Shown one piece after another: positions 56,959-64,000 of a stretch of 64,000 bases of DNA (its first letter is position 1; each line of letters begins with the position of its first letter). The stretch is from Calliopum simillimum (Eukaryota > Arthropoda > Insecta > Diptera > Lauxaniidae): NCBI GenBank assembly GCA_951812925.1, contig OX638368.1:150150492-150214491 (forward strand), read 5' to 3'. The notes beneath the pieces are model-generated. The model did not search any database. It worked only from the letters and a program-made list of their open reading frames with translations, and was not told the DNA's origin. The position numbers were made by a program, and so were the translations under genes.

Positions 56959-57577
56959 GGGGTCTGCACAAGACATCTTGAAATAAAGTGTACTTTGTTT
57001 TACACCCACATTTTAGAACGAACTGATGCATTTGATCCAAAAAATTCAAGATTCAAATTATCATGTACACTGATTTCATTTTGACACTATTTACATTGTC
57101 TTGTTTTATCAGTGTGAAAAATAAACTTGGTTCTAAAAAATACTTCAGTGAACTCTATTTTATAAAAACAAATACTTCTACTACGTTTTACAGTGGTACG
57201 AGTAGAGAAACCAGAGTAAAATTTATGATATGGTAACATTTGCAGAATTGTAGTAGCTTTCATGCATTTTCGCGAGAGAGAGAGAGAGCGTTAACAAAAA
57301 AGAGGCACAAGAAGAGAGCGATAAACTACTCTTATCACACCATTAACATTAAGTAGTATACACTACTACTACAGTATGCAACTAAAATAACTGAAACAAA
57401 TCAAACAAGACAAATTAGCACAGTATTTGTTTATTTTCTTTCAAATTCTAGTTCTGTCAAGACATTTACACACGACACTGAACTGGAGCATTTGATAAAT
57501 AAAAAACGGGTACAAAATATAACGTATCTAGAAACGAAATGTCTTAAAACGCAAACAAGACGTCTTGTGCAGACCCC
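56959..57577. mobile_element. TA-flanked GGGGTCTGCACAAGAC element, 619 bp
   Basis: Ends GGGGTCTGCACAAGAC(A/G)TCT and complement lie inside TA on both sides (56957-56958, 57578-57579). Contains a GA microsatellite near 57273-57288. No coding capacity. GGGG ends and TA duplications are shared with the GGGGAGATG family, but the interior is unrelated. Confidence 0.85.
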
Positions 57578-57579
57578 TA

Positions 57580-58938
57580 TTTCTGCAGCCGCCTCTTAGA
57601 CTCCTTGGAAATAAGCAAAGGAATATTTACTTTTCTTTTGAAATAAATTAAAATATTCTGCACTTAAACTGCTAATTAATGACGTGCAATAGAACTTTGT
57701 AATAAAAATTGCTTAATGTTCGTTTAATTAATTAATTATAACTGACAAGTTTTAGTAATTAATTGGGATTTTTTTTTTTCATAAAAAACAAGTTAACGAG
57801 TTATTAAATTGTCACCCAATGTATTTGTCAACGTTATTACTCGTATTAATTCCACCCCCGCAAAAAGTCATCGGGAGAGGTGCATTTGACAAATTGCCAA
57901 ACGTCAGTCACTTAATTAATTGTCAATTAATTAAATTGTAATTTTTTTATATTTATTAAACTGCAAATTACTTACTTCATAGTTGGCAGTAATCATTCGC
58001 TATTGCTGCTTTGGCTCCCACCAACAATGCTGCTGATTGTTGCTTTTGTTGCACTTGTACACGTCATTCATTGTTGTTGGCCTAATAAAACTATATTATT
58101 AAATTTCAATCAATTTAACTTTATAATTGCTGCTTCCATTAAAATGTTCACAAAAGTGTTGCTTGGGGTGGTTGTAAATTAAAAATTAATAGTTGAATTC
58201 TTCATAAAAAAATTCAACCCTGTATGCAGTTGATGAATTTAAATAATAGTGCTTTACCCATACTTTATTTTTTCTTAATTGTCCTATAAGTTTAAAACGT
58301 TTCATTTCGAAAGTGGCTATAGAGTGACCAGTATATCGTTAACATACATTTTAAATTTAACATACAAAACCCGCCTTACTCATATCTTCAATAAATTTCC
58401 GAGAAATAAACCGTAGTACATATGAAACGATGAGTTTTAAAATCCCGCATGTGTCCATTTTTCAAAGTCTTTTAAACATATAAAAGTTTGGTTTAAAAAG
58501 AAATCCACACATTTGAAAAACTCAGAAAAATTAGAAAAAATTTGCATCCTTTAAGGGATGAAAACGTTAGAAAATCAGTGATTTTTACGTAAATTTGGAA
58601 TATTCAGTGGGGAATAGGAAATAGCGAAACTGGGTAATGCTAGTTGAATATGACCTCGGAGGTCTAAGAAACATAAGAAAAATATGTAGGCCTCATTTAG
58701 TCCTTTACAACGATACATAATTTTATAACACCGGATATCACCTGCCGAAATAATTGACAAAAAAAAAAATTATTTTTGCTGTTTTTAGAGTGGTCAAAAT
58801 AAAAAATTTTTTTGTTCTCTAGATACTCTCATGGTAAGTTTTTAAATAGAGGGGGGCCCCTACTGTACAAGATAATGAGATATAATTTACTTATCAATTA
58901 TTTTTTAAACCTGATCTAACTCTGCATATTCTTAAAAA
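57580..58938. other. AT-rich non-coding DNA
   Basis: TTAATTAATTAAT stretches (57720-57960) and GTTGTTG words; no gene. Confidence 0.5.
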
Positions 58939-58940
58939 AA

Positions 58941-59928
58941 CTAGTAAGGGTGTTACCTTTTGCTTGGCCAAACATTAAATACCCAACACTGCAGTATTTT
59001 GAAAATGTTGCTTATATGGAAAGTGCCACGCCCTCTTGTTTAAGTTCACCCAGTTTTTGCTCAGATGCGTTTATAGTTCTTAGTATCTGATTGAAATTTA
59101 GATGGGTTGTCTCAAAAAACGTTTTCGGTATATCGTTTTGAAACTTTTGCTGATATGGTAGGTGCCACGTCATCTTGTCCGAGCTCTCCCAGTATTTGCT
59201 CTTATTGTTTGAGTGAAACTTAGTTATAAACTTATATATGTATTCTTATTTTTATACCCTACACCCAGAGTCCTTCTGTTTGTAACGCAAAGAAGGAGGC
59301 GTGGCAGATAAAGAAAAGTATATATATTCTCGATCAGCATCACCTCCTGGTTGGGTCTGTTTGTCTGTGGAAATAGTTTTTACAGGAAAACTAACCAAGA
59401 CAATTCGATGAAATTTGGTAAAGTGGCTTTGCCGTAAAAGTAAGCTCGAGGGATTAAAAATGAGCGAAATCGGTCAGGACACGCCTAAATTATTCAAAAT
59501 GCAACATTAGGAGTATATTTCACGACAATACAACCAAAATACTTATAAATACTAAGAATTGTAAGCGCAAGCTCTGAGAAAAAACTGGACGAAATCGGAA
59601 AAGAGGGCGTGTCACCTCCCATATAAGCAAAAGCTTCAAAACACTATGCTGAAATTTTACTCAGCCACTAAGAACTATAAATCCAAGCCCTGAGCAAAAA
59701 CTGGGTGAAATCAGACAAGAGGGCGTGGCACCTCCCATATAAGATAAAGCTTCAAAATGTTATACTGAGATAATTCAACCAAATTTCCTTAGACATTGAG
59801 AACAGTAAGTGCAAGAGTTTGAGAGTTCGGAGAAGTGTTGTGGCATCTCCCGTAAAAGCAAAATTTTTAAAATACTACAGTGTAGGGTATTTAGTGTTTG
59901 GTCAGGCCAAAGGTAACACCCTTACTAG
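58941..59928. mobile_element. inverted-repeat element with internal CACGCCCTCTTGT tandem units
   Basis: Left end CTAGTAAGGGTGTTACCTTT and the complement of the right end match for ~75 bases, including ACTGCAGTATTTTGAAAAT-type words. Inside are ~150-165-base units carrying CCACGCCCTCTTGT on the plus strand in the left half and on the minus strand in the right half, so the whole is a diverged foldback. Related copies: 21570-21650 and 33430-33700. Confidence 0.8.
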
Positions 59929-62400
59929 TTTAATATGTCTTTATCTATTTCTGATCCTTAAAAATTTTTAGGCAAAAAATTTAAAAAAAAACAAGAATTC
60001 GAAATATTTGCTTTTTGTTTGGATTCAACATTTTTAGCAAAAAAGTTTTCTAATTTTCTGCTTCGTTCGTTAGATATATTGCAAAAACTGTAAAAGGGTT
60101 ATACAGCCTTTGAAAAAAACTTAAGAACTATATCTTCGTCAAGTATATAACGGGACTTTTTTGCTTCGCTATGTTTGCTATGATCTTTCTCACTCGATTA
60201 ATGTGCATTATGGTTTCGGCATTAAAATTTTTCCATTGAAATTTTGCAATAAAGCTAAGGAAGTCAAATTTTCAGAAGAAAAATACATAAGAACGATTCA
60301 AGATTGGAATTGTCTACTCGAGAAGTTTATTGTCTAGTTGAAATTTCTGTATGACCGGCAAATTTAGTTCGACCTGTGGTAACATAATGTTCTGGAGCAT
60401 CTCAAAAAAATGGACTGCAGGGGCTAAAAGGGCATGCCAAAAAGTTTCAACCCAAAAGCTATGGAATGATTGTTGGAATCCCACATGTTTCATATTGATT
60501 TTAACCGGAAACCACGACTTGACAGTTTAAGTGTCAAAAATGGGTATGATCTGCACGACTATATTCGTATATTAGAAACCATATTATTATATTTACAGTA
60601 CGTACTTAGTATTAAAATCTTTTTTAAATATTCAATGCATTTAATACTAAATTCTTAATATGAAAAGCTAATGGGTTCCAGTAAGATACGATACTTTTTC
60701 CTAGACCGATCAGTTTCTTCATAGCCTTAAAGTTCCCATTATGTTGAATAAGCACTAAATCATTTACAGATTGATAAAATGGCGCTTAACGCTTTTACTT
60801 AACACCAAAAAAAGGCCATTGATGCAAGTTATTGTACGCAAGATCCCCAGAGTAACAGGGCAGTTAATAAAAATGCAGAGATGCAACAGCACTTGAATGT
60901 GAAAATTAATGAGGAGTCGACAGTCCGAGCCTGTTATTGATATAACGTATATTTATTAATGTTATAGGTACATATAGTTGCAACTTGCAGGTATCCGCTT
61001 TTTTTTTCGCTGGATCAATTCATTTACGAAAAGCTGTTGGATTTAACCGACCTGCAGCTAAGCTGTAGCCTTTTGTTGCTTAACATTAACTCTATTTTTC
61101 ATTATGTACACGTAGTCTGTGGCAAAACTCTAGAGATCTTTTTAGTTGAGTTGCTTTCAATTAAATTTATGAGGCTCTTGTTACGTTTAGTAGTTGAAAA
61201 TAATGTAATAAATATATTTGTATATAGCTAGCTATGTTGGAAAAAATAGAGATACTTTTTTTTTTGTTTTGTATTATTGCGGTTTTTGTGAAACTGTGGC
61301 GCCTCATTTTGTTGCGAATGCGCGTTGAGTGCAACAAATGATTTATAATCGTTGAAGCCGTGTTATGGGAGTAAATTACACATTGTTAGTAATAATTTTT
61401 TAAATGTTTTATTTGCTATAACAACTACAACAACAACAATATTAAGAGCTGAAAAGAAGAAAAAACGTAGCTCCCCTTGCCACAACTATTAATTAAGGTA
61501 CTAAAATAATAATAAAGTAAGCAAGTCTATGCATGTTCAATTTGTAGAAAAAAAATCCCTCTTTACTCGATTTGTAGTAAAGTGCTTATTTATTACCTTT
61601 CAACAAAAGTGCTGTTTACGGTTGTTGTTGTTTCTATTGTACAAGACAGCAGCGACAGAAAGACCCCCAACAATTCTAATGCTGCTAACAACATTTCACT
61701 GTCCGTATTTTGTTAACTAATCATGGTTTAAAAATAAATAACAAAAACAAAAACTTTTTAACAAGAAAAACATTATGGAACTAAGTACTTGCGATGCCTT
61801 CCTTCCTCATGTTGCTGTATGCACAACAACAACCACCTCCTCACTTTTTAAAACAAGCTGTCAAATTATCGTTTTACTAATGACACCCCTAATATGTGCA
61901 AATATATTCGTATGCGATTTGCCTATTCCACAAATAAAGGTCAGAACGTTTTTGAGTTAAGTTTTTAAACTACAGATAAGAGGATTTTGAGATACTTAAC
62001 TTAAAATAGTGTGAATCCGCAAAATTAAATTATAGGACTATAATTTTAGAATTCATGATTTTATCAAAAGCTGAGCCTTAGACGACAGTTTTCAGTGCTT
62101 AGTTAAGCACTTTTTGAAAAAATGTTTGGGAAAGCAACAACTAAAGTGCTTAATTTAATACAGATAAATTTGCGTGTTTGATTGTTAAGCACAAAGTAGA
62201 CTGTTGATGTTGCCTTACTACACTGAATATTAGCTGTGTTTAATAGGATTTTAACAGAGTGGCACCACATTTCTACCGATTGTCTTGGCAAGCTGAGGGA
62301 AGTGGTGCGGAAACGAAAGTAAAACTAAACAAAATAAGAAGAAGAAGATAGCACACAAACGCGTTGTAGAAGAAGAGTGATAACTAAGTGTTAACACGCT
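59929..62400. other. non-coding DNA with a possible transposase scrap
   Basis: At about 60375-60420 the plus strand reads GNIMFWSISKKWTAG, weakly like the GGNIMVWG block of Tc1 transposases; support is thin. CAACAACAACAA at 61425 and GTTGTTGTTGT at 61620. No gene. Confidence 0.45.
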
Positions 62401-62590
62401 GCCGTCTAAAACATCGATTTTTCACAAAAAAACCCTACTTTGACACTCTGAAGTTCTTTCCACAAAACTAATAATGACAGGTCTGTCTCCATACTGAGCA
62501 CTTAGAATAGCTCTGTGTATTTTTATAAAAATCTGAGGACCCAACTGCAAATTTCGAAAATTTGAGCTGGAAAGCGTCTACTGTACACTA
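62400..62590 (+). repeat. dispersed repeat, copy 3
   Basis: Matches 14220-14430 and the complement of 28750-28870 (CTACTTTGACACTCTGAA, TACTGAGCACTTAGAATAGC). Confidence 0.7.
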
Positions 62591-63410
62591 CTGCTCACAA
62601 TACCCACGAGCCTTACATTTTCCATCTCGTAAAATTGCAAATATATCAAACTGATAATGATATAAAATACAACTTATTTATGGAATGATCAACAGTAATA
62701 TTTTGTTTTTGTTGCTAAAACAGCGCCAACAACAGAACATGCAAAAAAGTGCAATTAAGTTGCTGGCTGGCATTTACGTACCGTGAGCATTTAAACGCCA
62801 TTCATTCATTCATTCATTGCCTATGAATATTGGCAACACCAAAAGCGTTGAAATTTTGTTTTAAAAGTCAAAACACGGAAACCCATATTTTGTCTAAATT
62901 GCCGTCTCTATCGACTGGGGAAGTCGTCTATTGTTACTGAATACAATGCACAATGGACTAAATCACTGACTGGTTGACTGGCTGACAGTTGAACAGTTCG
63001 TCATTAAGCAATGAAACACTTTAATTGCCAATTATTACTTTTTTCTTGGCTTAATTGTATCTGAGTGTGTGTGTGTGTTTCACTTTATTGTATAGGGTGG
63101 TATAACTAAATGATGTTGTAGTACGTGCAACATTTGCTAAATACTATGACTTTGCATATCAATTGCAAAGTTTTTAGTTGTTCGCACATGCTAATTTGTT
63201 TGCTTATTATTTAGTATTAATGTTTTATTTTTCTTTAAACTAGATAAAGATGTACCATATAGGAAAACGACCGCTTCATGATCAATTTGATATTATCGCA
63301 ACGATAACTTTATTCACATTTCTTATGAAAATCGTATACTTCATTGCAGCTCCAATTTAAATTCTACTCTTAGATTTTCTCGTTGCACAGTGATCGAAAA
63401 ATCTGACCAA
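62591..63410. other. non-coding DNA with microsatellites
   Basis: ATTC repeated about five times near 62798-62818 and GT repeated seven times near 63066-63080. Confidence 0.55.
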
Positions 63411-63800
63411 AATTCTTCAAGTCGGTAATGAGGGGTTTTTGATGATGCTAATTATGAATCTGAATTCCATTTTTCAAACAACAAATTGTAAGATGGTGGA
63501 CAAAATACTGCTAAACTGGATTTGTTCTCGCAAAATTCGGTAATTAGGAATTTTTGATGATGCAGATTACGAATCTGAAACCCATTTTCAAAAAACCAAG
63601 ATGGCGGATCAAAACTGGTGAACCAAATTCTGCTAATCTGCAACTATTCTCACCGAAAACTGTATATGAGAGTTTCTGGTGTTGCTTATGACAAATCTGA
63701 AATCAACTTCTTAAAATAAAAATTGGCGGATCCACAATGGCAAACCGCTTAGCGCAAAACTAAATCAATCAACAAGAAGTCAGTATATTGAAGTTTTTGA
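63411..63800. repeat. dispersed AAGATGGCGGA repeat, locus 2
   Basis: Three ~115-120-base units with GATGCTAATTATGAATCTGA-type and AAGATGGCGGA words, same family as 46438-46760. The remaining bases to 64000 are non-coding. Confidence 0.7.
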
Positions 63801-64000
63801 GGTCGCTGATTAAGCATATCGGCATTTCCGCCAAAAAGTTCACCGTGAGCCAAAAAATTAAAATCATCATATCTCCGAAAATATTTACATACATATGTAA
63901 AAAGCACAAAGAAAAATAATGTGTACTGGAAAAAATGGGGGTATCACGCCCCCACAAAGACCACTTCATCATATCTCCGAAAATATTTATCGCACATAAA

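Noticed and set aside
60375..60420. Possible Tc1 transposase block GNIMFWS
   Set aside because: Only one short weak match with no flanking catalytic residues or inverted ends; left as a remark only.

Overview
This window reads as repeat-rich, AT-rich nuclear DNA from a higher (brachyceran/schizophoran) fly. Evidence: short 58-84 base introns with GTAAGT/GTAAAT donors, CAG- and CAA-rich microsatellites, dense nests of Tc1/mariner, hAT and TTAA-type inserts, and several very long foldback sequences. I cannot fix the species. There is no bacterial, viral or organellar gene layout.

Only three genes look like intact host genes, all in the first 15 kb. (1) An intronless BTB/POZ gene at 4903-5823 (+). 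(2) A small two-exon gene for a putative secreted 112-residue hydrophobic protein at 10920-11342 (-), with TATA box and poly(A) signal; it resembles no family I know. (3) A three-exon, 206-residue calcineurin-B/CHP-like EF-hand gene at 13693-14992 (-). Models 2 and 3 were assembled by joining open exons across GT-AG introns; the reading frame is kept exactly.

Layout: 1.7-4.3 kb, a 142-bp tandem satellite with a built-in dyad, interrupted by a pogo-like MITE. 6.2-6.7 kb, an inverted-repeat element with GC-rich hairpins. 7.9-10.75 kb, a mariner shell holding a LINE fragment that itself carries three MITEs. 11.6-13.6 kb, a small hAT MITE and a broken DD37D (maT-like) transposon. 15.3-18.3 kb, a Tc1 element that is an inverted duplication of its own transposase end, then a TA-flanked element full of GTGACTTT motifs. 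19.9-22 kb, two foldbacks. 23.1-25.0 kb, a 5'-truncated Jockey-like LINE with perfect 14-bp target duplications. 26.3-27.6 kb, a 1.27-kb palindrome. 29.6-31.7 kb, a composite repeat carrying two Pol III-like units. 34.7-36.8 kb, a hAT element with perfect 8-bp target duplications and a nested second copy of the MITE seen at 8.9 kb. The remaining 27 kb is mostly non-coding DNA with further transposon relics, foldbacks and a near-perfect 199-base palindrome at 56.2 kb.

The most striking signal is a complete hammerhead ribozyme motif at 40477-40523 (+): core, three stems and cleavage site are all present. It sits in otherwise plain AT-rich DNA with no recognisable host element, and may mark an unrecognised Penelope-like or retrozyme-type retroelement. 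Other candidates for new biology are the unknown secreted-protein gene, the long hairpins that could feed small-RNA pathways, and several TA-flanked non-autonomous families with GGGG-type ends and iterated internal motifs.
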